From NCBI GenBank assembly GCA_903840265.1, contig CAIMFH010000041.1, positions 1-35,223 on the forward strand: a DNA stretch of 35,223 nt, written 5' to 3'. This stretch comes from an uncultured Schlesneria sp. GTDB taxonomy: Bacteria > Planctomycetota > Planctomycetia > Planctomycetales > Planctomycetaceae. This document shows positions 25,071-33,410 of this stretch, piece after piece (position 1 is the stretch's first letter; each line of letters begins with the position of its first letter). The position numbers and the translations under genes are program-made. Under the pieces are notes generated by a model that had not been told where the DNA came from, searched no databases, and saw only the letters and a list, made by a program, of their open reading frames with translations.

Positions 25071-26378
25071 TCAGACCAATTCGGAGATCACTTGGCCTTG
25101 TTCGAGCATATAGACGGGTCGGCCGCCTTGATTGACGAACTGTGTTTTCGGGTCCAGGCCCAGGTGATGGAAGACCGTGGCCATCAGATCTTGCGGTCTG
25201 ATGGGACTGGTCTTGGGGACGTCGGCTTTGGACATCGAATCACCGACGACCTGACCCATCTGGAAGCTGCCGCCGGACAAGGCGAGCGTGCTCAGAGGTG
25301 CCCAGTGATCACGTCCGCCATTGCGATTAATTCGTGGCGTCCGACCGAATTCACCTGAGATGACGAGCAGCACATCCTCAGTCAGGCCCCGTGCAGCGAT
25401 GTCCGTCACGAACGAGGCGATCGCGTGATCGAGTGCTGGAACGCGGCGTTTCAGGCTTTGCTCAATCGTTCCATGCATATCCCAGCCGCCATAGTTGATC
25501 GTGACAAATCCACAACCGGCTTCCACCAGGCGGCGAGCAACAAGCATCTGCTGAGCCAAAGGATCCTTGCCGTACCGCTTGCGTGTCGATTCGTCTTCCT
25601 TATCGACATTGAACGCATCGGACGACTTGCCGAGCAGCATATGAAAGGCCTGCTGCTCGAAGGCATCAAGGCCGTTCATCACACCGCGAGTATCGGATTC
25701 ACGTTGAAAGCGATCAAGACTGCTCAGCAGTTCCCGACGGTCGTCGAATCGATCGTATTTCGTTTCGAGATTCATGTTTCGACGAGCTTGTCCGTTCGGA
25801 TCGAATGGAGCGTAGGCCGGTCCCAGGAAGGCAGGGCCATCGGCACCGATGTTTCCCAATCGAACATAAGTCGGCATCCCATTCTGCGGATGATTCGAGC
25901 CGCGAACCTTGGACGTAATCGAACCAATCGATGGTCGAGTGGGAAGTCCCCCATTGTCGACGTTTCGATTGTCATACCCGGTCATCACGTAATGAGTTCC
26001 GCCCCCATGCCCGCTGTTGGTGTGTGCGAAAGAGCGAACGAATGCCATCTTGTCCGCGACTTGCGAAGTCTCGTTGAAGTGGCCGCCAATTGTCAGTCCA
26101 GGGACGTTCGTGAGCGTCTCACCTGTGACGCTGCGGTATTCCGACGGTGCCGTCATTTTCGGATCGAATGTTTCGATGTGGGTCGGGCCACCTCCCAACC
26201 ATAACCAGACGACCGATGTCGATTTTACTGGTTGGCCAGTTTCCGCAGCTTGAGTCCGCGCGGCGAGAAGATCGGCCAGAGTCAGCCCGACGCCTCCCAA
26301 GGCCCCTGCCTGCAAGAAATTTCGCCGCGTCGTTCCGTCACACTCCGTATATCGGCGTCCAGTCGAAAGAGTCAGCAT
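25071..26378 (-). CDS. DUF1501 protein, Tat-exported (second copy)
   Basis: AAGGAG with a 7-nt spacer fixes the start at 26378, giving 435 residues; the frame extends to 26426. The Tat signal is TRRNFLQAGALGGVGLTLAD. DUF1501 motifs follow: SVVWLWLGGGPTHIETFDPK, RSFAHTNSGHGGGTHYVMTG, ISGEFGRTPRI and GRDHWAPLSTLALSGG. The long variable middle (about residues 180-290) and the GWDMHG segment are typical of the larger DUF1501 branch. It is a different branch from the copy at 22488 rather than a recent duplicate. It heads a two-gene unit with the BNR protein, so a joint periplasmic function is likely but unknown. Confidence 0.93.
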   Translation of the reverse strand: MLTLSTGRRYTECDGTTRRNFLQAGALGGVGLTLADLLAARTQAAETGQPVKSTSVVWLWLGGGPTHIETFDPKMTAPSEYRSVTGETLTNVPGLTIGGHFNETSQVADKMAFVRSFAHTNSGHGGGTHYVMTGYDNRNVDNGGLPTRPSIGSITSKVRGSNHPQNGMPTYVRLGNIGADGPAFLGPAYAPFDPNGQARRNMNLETKYDRFDDRRELLSSLDRFQRESDTRGVMNGLDAFEQQAFHMLLGKSSDAFNVDKEDESTRKRYGKDPLAQQMLVARRLVEAGCGFVTINYGGWDMHGTIEQSLKRRVPALDHAIASFVTDIAARGLTEDVLLVISGEFGRTPRINRNGGRDHWAPLSTLALSGGSFQMGQVVGDSMSKADVPKTSPIRPQDLMATVFHHLGLDPKTQFVNQGGRPVYMLEQGQVISELV

Positions 26379-26533
26379 TTGAGAACTCCTTGCTCGCTGC
26401 AGAACTTGAGGGGCACAATCCATCAATATCCTGCTACGCGAGCATCGGAATGTCTAGCTGAAAATCTCGTCGTGAGAAGCGGTTAGCCACCGACAATCAA
26501 TCCTTGGGGACAGCGAGACTACAATTCGTCCCT

Positions 26534-27646
26534 TCAACGGTTCGCGATCGGACTCGCTTCTGGTGCGGCTTCGCGCGTCAGGCTGTAGACGATTGCGAGA
26601 GAGATCAAGCTGACGATCAAGTTGCTTCCCCCCGCGCTGATCAACGGGTGTGAGATCCCTTTGGGAGGGACCATGGCCGTCACCACGGCGACATTCAATA
26701 GGGCCTGGCCGACGACCTGTGTCAGCAAGACGAAACCTGCGACAAACGAAAAGCTACCGGGATCCAGCCGGTTCAGCATCCGCAAGCCGTTCAAGTACAG
26801 TCCGCACCAGAGAGCCAGCAGACTGAGCGTCCCCAGCAAACCGAGTTCTTCGCCAATCACAGCGAAGACGAAATCGGTATTAGCTTCCGGAAGGAAACTG
26901 AGCTTTTGCCATCCTCGACCGAGGCCAACGCCAAGCAGCCCGCCCGATCCCATGGAAACGAGCGACTGTTGCAACTGATATGGGGCGGCTTCGAAATCGG
27001 CCCACGTCTCGAAAAAGCCGACCACGCGTTGTCGTTGATAGGGCTTCATCACTAGGATTGACAAGCATGCCGGCACTGCGGCGGCACCTCCCAGCACGAA
27101 GTTTCGCAGCGGCCAGCCACCAGCAAGCAGAACCAAGGTCGCGCCGCCAAGCAGGAATAGCGCGGTCCCCAGATCCGGTTCAATTAGAACCAGCGAGACT
27201 GCGATCACTGTTGGAATCGCGAACGGAATCGTTCCCAACACCACATGATTCAAACGTGATCGATTCCGATCGAGTATCCAGCACAGCATGAGAGGCACGG
27301 CGATCTTGGCCAGTTCAGACGGTTGAACCGAGATGCCCGCGATGCGAACCCAGCGCTGTGCCCCTTTGACACGCGATCCGATCCCTGGCACCAGCACCGC
27401 CAGCAGCAACATGATTGTCAAAACAAACAGCCACGGGGCGACGTGCTTCCAGAATGCAGGTGGTCGCGTTCCCGCGATGACGGCCGCCACCAATCCGATG
27501 GCGAGGAACATCAGATGGCGCGACAAATAAACACGCTCAAACTGCGTCGGCCATGACGTGACGCTAGCGCTGTACACCATCAGCAGGCCGAAGCCGACCA
27601 GCAGCAGCGTCAGGGCGACAAATAGTTGCCGTTGAAAATCCATCAT
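26534..27646 (-). CDS. ftsW: FtsW/RodA/SpoVE family peptidoglycan polymerase, most like FtsW
   Basis: From ATG 27646 the protein has 370 residues and about ten membrane helices, the SEDS fold. The frame is open to a TTG at 27754, with another ATG at 27718, but the added residues are unlike the family and no start has a good Shine-Dalgarno. Family motifs are clear: GAQRWVRIAGISVQPSELAK, EPDLGTALF, LPEANTDFVFAVIGEE with the catalytic Asp, and PPKGISHPLISAGGSN. SEDS proteins polymerise lipid II into glycan, usually with a class B penicillin-binding protein. Planctomycetes generally lack FtsZ, so its division role may differ. It is last in the murE-murF-mraY-ftsW run. Confidence 0.9.
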   Translation of the reverse strand: MMDFQRQLFVALTLLLVGFGLLMVYSASVTSWPTQFERVYLSRHLMFLAIGLVAAVIAGTRPPAFWKHVAPWLFVLTIMLLLAVLVPGIGSRVKGAQRWVRIAGISVQPSELAKIAVPLMLCWILDRNRSRLNHVVLGTIPFAIPTVIAVSLVLIEPDLGTALFLLGGATLVLLAGGWPLRNFVLGGAAAVPACLSILVMKPYQRQRVVGFFETWADFEAAPYQLQQSLVSMGSGGLLGVGLGRGWQKLSFLPEANTDFVFAVIGEELGLLGTLSLLALWCGLYLNGLRMLNRLDPGSFSFVAGFVLLTQVVGQALLNVAVVTAMVPPKGISHPLISAGGSNLIVSLISLAIVYSLTREAAPEASPIANR

Positions 27647-27833
27647 GTCGAATGGTTCGGTGGGGATTTCTGGCGGAGGACGAGAACGAGTCCATCCGAG
27701 TCCCCATCGGCAGTCCATGGCCTGGACTTCGAGGGAAATCACCTTCGTTGGCAATGTGCCCGCGACAGCAGTCAGACGTATCGAATATGGCGATTGTCGC
27801 GAATCTGAGTCACTACAGTACGCGAAAGTCGAC

Positions 27834-28937
27834 TCAACGAATCTTCAAACTGGCAATCCCGAGCAATGCCAACAACGCCGAACTGATCCAGAAACGGACG
27901 ACGATTTTTGTCTCGGGGTCACCTCGAAACACGAAGTGATTGTGGAGCGGACTGCATAACAGCACACGTTTGCCCGTGAGCCGAAAGCCGGTGACTTGTG
28001 CAATGACGCTCAGTGTCTCGATGACAAACACACCGCCAATAATCACCAGCAACACTTCCTGGCGAATCACCAAAGCTCCGTAGCCCAGCAATGCCCCAGT
28101 CGGAAGTGAACCCGTGTCGCCCATGAAGACTTGGGCGGGATGGCAGTTGTACCACAGAAAGCCGAGCATCGCGCCGACCATGGCGGCGAAGAGGACGCTT
28201 AACTCTCCCGCTCCGACCATATGTGGGATGTCCAAGTATTCTGCCATCGTGCGGTGGCCGCTCAGATAGGTCAGCACTGCGAACGCGGAACCTGCGAAGA
28301 TCAGACAGCCCCCGGCTAGACCGTCCAGGCCGTCAGTCAAATTGACGCCATTCGAACTTCCGACGATGACGAAAGCGGCCCAAGCGATAAACGCGACACC
28401 AATGAAGATCCCCTGTCGACCGATTGGAAAGATCAACTCCAACCCCTGTGGTTGGCTCAATTGCACCATGTAGAGCCAGCTACAGACCGCCATTGCCAGA
28501 ATCATCTGGGCCGAGAACTTTTGACGCACCGTCACGCCACGTTTGCGAGTGCTGATCTTGATCCAGTCGTCAATCGCTCCGATGGCAGCGAAGCCGATGA
28601 CGAGGATCAATGCCTGCTGGAGATAACGATTCGAAAGGTCGCCACAGCCAACAGCCGCGACGACGATCCCCGCCACGATGAACAGTCCGCCCATCGTCGG
28701 CGTGTTGCTTTTCGAGGCATGCAGTTCGTTGAGTCTGGCAGAGGCACTGTCGATTCGCTCACGAAAGCGACCTTTCAACCAGCGGATGGCGATTGGTCCG
28801 CAGATGAGTGCGGTGAGGAACGAGACCATCGCTGCCAGGGCCATGCGAGCAGTCAGGAAGACTCGCGAATCACCTGTCGATGCTCCCGACAACTGTTCGA
28901 AGAAGGGAGCGTATTGTTTCAGTAACCAAACCAGCAT
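27834..28937 (-). CDS. mraY: MraY, phospho-N-acetylmuramoyl-pentapeptide transferase
   Basis: MraY moves phospho-MurNAc-pentapeptide from UDP to undecaprenyl phosphate, giving lipid I, at the cytoplasmic membrane. I place the start at 28937 (367 residues, normal length) because the 22 codons upstream run towards a terminator-like hairpin. KSNTPTMGG (76-84), the aspartate pair in IDDWIK (122-127), NLTDGLDGLAGG (199-210), CHPAQVFMGDTGS and SPLHNHF are all intact, covering the Mg and substrate sites. About ten membrane helices are visible. Between it and ftsW, where murD commonly lies, there is no gene. Confidence 0.95.
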   Translation of the reverse strand: MLVWLLKQYAPFFEQLSGASTGDSRVFLTARMALAAMVSFLTALICGPIAIRWLKGRFRERIDSASARLNELHASKSNTPTMGGLFIVAGIVVAAVGCGDLSNRYLQQALILVIGFAAIGAIDDWIKISTRKRGVTVRQKFSAQMILAMAVCSWLYMVQLSQPQGLELIFPIGRQGIFIGVAFIAWAAFVIVGSSNGVNLTDGLDGLAGGCLIFAGSAFAVLTYLSGHRTMAEYLDIPHMVGAGELSVLFAAMVGAMLGFLWYNCHPAQVFMGDTGSLPTGALLGYGALVIRQEVLLVIIGGVFVIETLSVIAQVTGFRLTGKRVLLCSPLHNHFVFRGDPETKIVVRFWISSALLALLGIASLKIR

Positions 28938-28975
28938 CACAGGGCCTTGTGCGTTTACGCCGACAATATCTACGG

Positions 28976-29019
28976 TAAAAGAAATCCCGGATGCCAGAAG
29001 CAATGTTCCGGCATCCGGG
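28976..29019 (-). terminator. Terminator or attenuator between murF and mraY
   Basis: CCCGGATGCC and GGCATCCGGG (arms 28986-28995 and 29010-29019) form a perfect 10-bp GC-rich stem with a 14-nt loop. On the minus strand it is followed by ATTTCTTTTA, a moderate U-tract. It sits about 50 bp before the preferred mraY start. It could end the murE-murF transcript or act as an attenuator. The rest of the 250-bp murF-mraY gap has only an imperfect repeat near 29044-29075. Confidence 0.65.
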
Positions 29020-29187
29020 CCCAGTTTTCGTCACGCGACTAGAGATGAAATGATTGACCCAGTAACCACTTCATCAAGCCAAATGCGTCCAAACCCAGCG
29101 CGACCCGGATCTGATCAAGGATTCCCGCAAACCCTTTTCGCTCGTGACGAAACTGCAAAAACGCTTCACTATTTTCTGATCGCAACG

Positions 29188-30606
29188 TCAGGCACAGTGC
29201 CTGTGTTGCTGCTGTCCTCGTAAGTTCTCATCAATGGCGGCTCGATCTTTCAGCCATTCGACAATGCGTTCCATATGCGTTGCTCGTGATCCTTTCACCA
29301 GGACCACATCGCCCGGTTCCAGCCAGCAGTCGAGCACGGCTTTCATTGTTTCCTGATCCGGAGCCGCCGCGATGCAGTGCGAATCCATCCCCGCCGCCTC
29401 GGCACCGTCTGCAATGTCATCCGCGTGCTCGCCGCAGGCCACGACAAGATCAATTTTCAGGTCGGCGATCAATTTGCCGATCTGCCGATGCTCTTCTGCG
29501 GCGGACGCACCGAGTTCTCGCATGTCGCCAAGGACCACGACTCGACGACCGATCCCCGGAAGTTCCAGGTCAGGCAACATGCGACAGGCCGCCGACACCG
29601 ACAAGGGACTGGCATTGTACGTGTCATCAATGACGGTCCATTGACCAATTGTTTTCAGTTGTGAACGACCTTCGATCGGTTCAAATCGTTCGAGGCCCTG
29701 TGCCACGGAATTCATTCGCACGCCAATTTCCCGAGCGATGGCGATGGCACACAATGCGTTCGACAGATGGTGTCGACCACAGACAGGGACTGTGAAATCG
29801 CAGCCATCGACGCGAAACTGGAGGCCCTCAAACGAGGCGCGGACTCGAGTCGCCTGCAGATGATTGTCGTCCCCTTCACCCACGAAAATCACAGGGCAGG
29901 GGGCTCGATCAGCCATCTGTCGCAAGATGGGATCATCGCCAGGGAGTACGGCGAACCCCGTGAAGGGAAGGCCCTCCAGTAGTTCACCCTTGCCCTGAAT
30001 AATGGCTTCCAGGCTGCCAAAGGTCTTCAAATGAGCCGGGCCGACGGCGGTCACAACACCGATTTCCGGAGTGGCCACCGCAGCAAGTTCGGCAATGTCG
30101 CCGATTCGCGAGGCCCCCATTTCCAACACGATAAATTCGTGGCGATGATCGGCGTCGAGCAAGCTCAAGGGGAGGCCGATCGTATTGTTGAAATTTCGGC
30201 GGCTGCGAATCCCTTCGAATTCAGAGGCCAGCGCGACATGAATCAAGTCACGGGTCGTTGTCTTTCCCACGCTCCCCGTCAAGCCGACCACCAGGGCGTC
30301 GAGCGTTCCGCGATACCACTTAGCGAACTGCATGAGCGCCGCACCAGTATCCGGGACCAGTAGTGCTGGACCCGTAGGAACTGAGGCATTACTCGAAGCG
30401 ACACAGAAGGCGGCACCTCGATCGAATGCCTGGGCGATATAGTCGTGCCCGTCGTAGTGTTCACCCTTCAACGCCCAGAACACGTCGCCACGTTTGAGCT
30501 GGCGAGTGTCAGTGCAGATCTGTTGAACGGTGGAGTCGGGCGATGGCACGGCCGACAGGCATCCACCTGTGGCGAGCATCAGATCGTGCAGGCTGACGTG
30601 TTCCAT
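29188..30606 (-). CDS. murF: MurF, UDP-MurNAc-tripeptide D-Ala-D-Ala ligase
   Basis: MurF adds D-Ala-D-Ala to UDP-MurNAc-tripeptide with ATP, the last cytoplasmic step of the precursor. I use ATG 30606, one base after the murE TGA, giving 472 residues; the frame extends to 30708, but that part lies inside murE. The P-loop TGSVGKTTT (about 110-118) is complete. RRNFNNTIGLPLSLL, EMGASRIGDI, GRHHLSNALCAIA and IDDTYNASPLS are the usual Mur-ligase and MurF motifs. The one-base spacing implies coupling with murE. The C-terminal tail (RGQQQHRHCA) is encoded by a small palindrome (29189-29203). Confidence 0.95.
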   Translation of the reverse strand: MEHVSLHDLMLATGGCLSAVPSPDSTVQQICTDTRQLKRGDVFWALKGEHYDGHDYIAQAFDRGAAFCVASSNASVPTGPALLVPDTGAALMQFAKWYRGTLDALVVGLTGSVGKTTTRDLIHVALASEFEGIRSRRNFNNTIGLPLSLLDADHRHEFIVLEMGASRIGDIAELAAVATPEIGVVTAVGPAHLKTFGSLEAIIQGKGELLEGLPFTGFAVLPGDDPILRQMADRAPCPVIFVGEGDDNHLQATRVRASFEGLQFRVDGCDFTVPVCGRHHLSNALCAIAIAREIGVRMNSVAQGLERFEPIEGRSQLKTIGQWTVIDDTYNASPLSVSAACRMLPDLELPGIGRRVVVLGDMRELGASAAEEHRQIGKLIADLKIDLVVACGEHADDIADGAEAAGMDSHCIAAAPDQETMKAVLDCWLEPGDVVLVKGSRATHMERIVEWLKDRAAIDENLRGQQQHRHCA

Positions 30607-30607
30607 T

Positions 30608-32125
30608 TCAGGCACTTGCTCGCCTAGGTTGTCCCGCGAGCGGACGCCATTGTTCGCAAAGGAAGCTTCTGGCGACTTGCCGATCGTCGAATGGGAATCG
30701 TCGATCACCGATGATTTGTTCGGTCTCGTGCCCCTTACCGGCGATCAACACACAATCGCCGGGTCGCGCCACCTGCAGCGCCTTGTCGATGGCGGCCATT
30801 CGGTCTGGCTCGATGATGGGAACTGTCGATGATCCCGACATGCCAGCCAGAATCTCGTCGATAATCCGGTTGGGATCTTCAGATCGTGGATTGTCGCTGG
30901 TCACGATCGCGATATCAGCCATCGTCGCGGCGCGCCCTAACAGTGGACGCTTGGTCCGATCACGATCTCCGCCCGCTCCGAAGACGCAGATGACTCGGCC
31001 CGGCGTGATTCCTCGCAGGCTTTGCAGGCATCGTCGCAGGGCATCGTCGGTGTGAGCGTAGTCGACAAAAACATCGTACGGCTGGCCGCAGTGAATTCGT
31101 TCCAGGCGTCCGGGGACACAATGAAATTGCTCGATCCCCGCGACGATGTCTTCGGGAGAAAGGCAGAGGTGTGCTCCCACGGCGGCGGCAGCCAGGCAGT
31201 TCGAGACGTTGTGCCGACCGATCATGGTGGTCGCACAGTCGAGTGTTCGCCCGTGAATCGACAATCGAAAACGAATCCCCCCCAGCGATTCTTCGCGAAT
31301 CTGGGCGTGGATATCGCCACCGGATTTAAGACCGAATGAAACAAACGATGCCGAATCATGCACGCGGTCGCGTAGCGACCAGCTTCCCGGGTCGTCCATG
31401 TTCAAGGCGATCAAGCCGCCAGGACGGACGAGTTCCAGAATGCGAGCTTTTGCTTCGCGGTACGGTTCGAATCCACGATGATAGTCGAAATGGTCCTGCG
31501 TGATGTTCGTGACAACGGCCGCTTCCAACTCGATTCCTGCGGCACGTCGCTGATCGAGCGCGTGACTGGAAATCTCGATCGCCGCGCGGCGTGTTCCTGA
31601 GGCCACCATTCGTCCCAGCCAGCCGGCCATGGGGCGCGACGCCGGAGTCGTCAAGGTGGATGACTCGGTCGAGACTCCATCGGAGTACTCGACAGTTCCC
31701 AGGACTCCGCAGCGGTCACCGGCATGGGCCAGCAGACTGCGAATCAGCCAGGTCGTCGTTGTTTTACCATTGGTTCCAGTCACGCCGGCGATATCCAGGC
31801 GTCGCGATGGGTCTCCCGCGAGGGCTTCGCACAACCGCGAGTACGCAGAACGGACATCAGGCACGATGCACTGCGGAATAGAAACATCTGCCAGTGGACG
31901 ATCAGTCAATAACGATGTCGCCCCGTGAGCAATCGCCTCATGGACGAATTGCGAGCCATCCAATTTCGATCCATTCACGACAGCGAACAGGCTGCCAGGC
32001 TGGACATCATGGCTATTATCGAAGGCATCGGTCGCGCAGATGTTCGCGCAACCGACAAAGCTCGCTTGTGGAAGCAGTCGCCGCAAACTCGCTGCGGCCG
32101 GGAATGCTGGAACAGACGATACCAA
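30608..32125 (-). CDS. murE: MurE, UDP-MurNAc-dipeptide:meso-diaminopimelate ligase
   Basis: MurE adds the third stem-peptide residue. Motifs in its 505 residues are the P-loop GTNGKTTTT (117-125), HFDYH (212-216), the carbamylated-lysine site YREAKAR (K226), GRHNVSN and DYAHTDDAL. DNPR (411-414) is the meso-diaminopimelate selectivity motif; lysine-type enzymes have a different tetrapeptide. This predicts meso-DAP peptidoglycan. The start is TTG at 32125, fixed by a perfect AGGAGG 8 bases upstream. It is the first gene of the run; ftsI and mraW, which often precede it, are absent. Confidence 0.96.
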   Translation of the reverse strand: MVSSVPAFPAAASLRRLLPQASFVGCANICATDAFDNSHDVQPGSLFAVVNGSKLDGSQFVHEAIAHGATSLLTDRPLADVSIPQCIVPDVRSAYSRLCEALAGDPSRRLDIAGVTGTNGKTTTTWLIRSLLAHAGDRCGVLGTVEYSDGVSTESSTLTTPASRPMAGWLGRMVASGTRRAAIEISSHALDQRRAAGIELEAAVVTNITQDHFDYHRGFEPYREAKARILELVRPGGLIALNMDDPGSWSLRDRVHDSASFVSFGLKSGGDIHAQIREESLGGIRFRLSIHGRTLDCATTMIGRHNVSNCLAAAAVGAHLCLSPEDIVAGIEQFHCVPGRLERIHCGQPYDVFVDYAHTDDALRRCLQSLRGITPGRVICVFGAGGDRDRTKRPLLGRAATMADIAIVTSDNPRSEDPNRIIDEILAGMSGSSTVPIIEPDRMAAIDKALQVARPGDCVLIAGKGHETEQIIGDRRFPFDDRQVARSFLCEQWRPLAGQPRRASA

Positions 32126-32133
32126 AACAAACG

Positions 32134-32139
32134 CCTCCT
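32134..32139 (-). promoter_or_regulatory. Strong Shine-Dalgarno that fixes the TTG start of murE
   Basis: AGGAGG on the minus strand with an 8-nt spacer to TTG at 32125. It is one of the best ribosome-binding sites in the window and justifies the rare start codon. Confidence 0.8.
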
Positions 32140-32447
32140 GCGTCCCGCGACGAGACTCCTTCCCGTCGCTGCGATCGACATGGACTACGTCGATAATCGA
32201 ACATCACACCTTGGATTGAATGGCTCGCCTCCGTTTGCATACCCCGGCAACATGCCGCAGCAGACGAAGTTTCGGCTAACCGTCGTTCGATCCGGCAGGT
32301 CTTGTCCCCGATTCCAGGAAAACGGTCAAGCCAATTTCAGGCCAGGGTATTAGGGCAACTTGCACTCGATCTTCTCGAAGTTGTCGCTTGAAGTTACGAT
32401 CCCGCGCTTCCAACTCCCCAATTCCTATTCAATTTCGAGTTTCTGCG
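32140..32447. other. Divergent intergenic region between murE and the HExxH lipoprotein gene
   Basis: About 310 bp must contain the murE leader and both promoters. On the minus strand TTGACC near 32330 resembles a -35 box, but I see no good -10 at the right distance. No RNA motif, ORF with a ribosome-binding site or repeat stands out. Confidence 0.35.
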
Positions 32448-33389
32448 ATGGTGTTCGCCACCATTAGTCAGAGGATCCATAGCCGATTTTTATGCGGGTT
32501 GTCGTGTTACGTCGTCTGCCTGCTTCTATGCGGTTGCGTGACGGCACCGTATCACTACGGGGCTCACGCACGCTACTACGAATCTCAGCAGTTGGCAGAC
32601 ATCACGGGGGCACAGATCGAGCGAGGTCAGCCACGGCGATTTATCGACGGCGTCGGCTGGGTTGTGGGAATACCCGACAAAATCCTGCTGTGGAACCGCC
32701 GGATCGAAAACCACAACGTGTCACCGGAAACCGAGCAAGCGATCGCCGACTATCTGACGAAGAACGAACTCACGACGGTCAAAGTCCGGCTGAATCAATA
32801 CGCTCCCGGTCAAGATTGGAAGCGGCTCGTCGCGAATAAATCGGTGGGATGGGGTTGGCGATATACACTGGGAACCGTGAGTTGGTTGGGCGAAACCGTC
32901 TTTCCCGGCCGCTTAATTGGGGGCGACCACTTCAACCCGTTCACGAACACGCTGCACATCTACTCGGATGTCCCAGCGGTGGCGATTCACGAAGGAGGTC
33001 ATGCCAAGGACTTCGCGCGGCGTTATTACAAGGGAACGTACGCGGCCGGTTACCTGCTTCCCATCACACCGCTGTGGTACGAAGCCGTGGCCACCAATGA
33101 CGCCGTCAGCTATTTGCGCGCGGAGGGAACAGTCGAAGACGAGCAGGCCGCGGATCGCGTGCTGTATCCTGCGTACGGCACCTATCTCGGTGATTCCGTC
33201 TCCACGTTTGTTCCCGGTCTAGGAACGCCTCTGTACCTGGGAGGAGTTGTGGCTGGGCATATCGCTGGACGCGTGCAAGCGACTCGAGTGGCGAAGATCC
33301 GTCCTGAATCAACGATACAACAGGCGGGTTATGAAGAACCTGCGAGCGATCAGACCCGGCAGTCTCGCACTGATGAAGGGGACCCATAA
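32448..33389 (+). CDS. Putative HExxH zinc-metalloprotease-like lipoprotein
   Basis: I do not recognise a named family. From ATG 32448 (the frame also opens at a TTG at 32388) the protein has 313 residues. The N-terminal hydrophobic stretch ends in LLLCGC, a plausible lipobox with Cys30, so export and lipidation are likely. HEGGH (181-185) is the HExxH zinc motif, and E212 in LWYEAVATNDA, 27 residues on, could be the third ligand, as in gluzincins. FNPFTNTLHIYSDVPAVAIHE just before it looks like the strand that lines the active site. A C-terminal Gly-rich segment (about 250-285) may be amphipathic or membrane-associated. It could cleave or remodel cell-envelope proteins, but nothing shows a substrate. 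Confidence 0.82.
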   Translation: MVFATISQRIHSRFLCGLSCYVVCLLLCGCVTAPYHYGAHARYYESQQLADITGAQIERGQPRRFIDGVGWVVGIPDKILLWNRRIENHNVSPETEQAIADYLTKNELTTVKVRLNQYAPGQDWKRLVANKSVGWGWRYTLGTVSWLGETVFPGRLIGGDHFNPFTNTLHIYSDVPAVAIHEGGHAKDFARRYYKGTYAAGYLLPITPLWYEAVATNDAVSYLRAEGTVEDEQAADRVLYPAYGTYLGDSVSTFVPGLGTPLYLGGVVAGHIAGRVQATRVAKIRPESTIQQAGYEEPASDQTRQSRTDEGDP

Positions 33390-33410
33390 GGGCCCTCCCA
33401 TCGCTTACCA

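Noticed and set aside
30607-30708. 34-residue extension of murF into murE
   Set aside because: It lies within the murE coding end, and the ATG at 30606, one base after the murE stop, gives a normal MurF.
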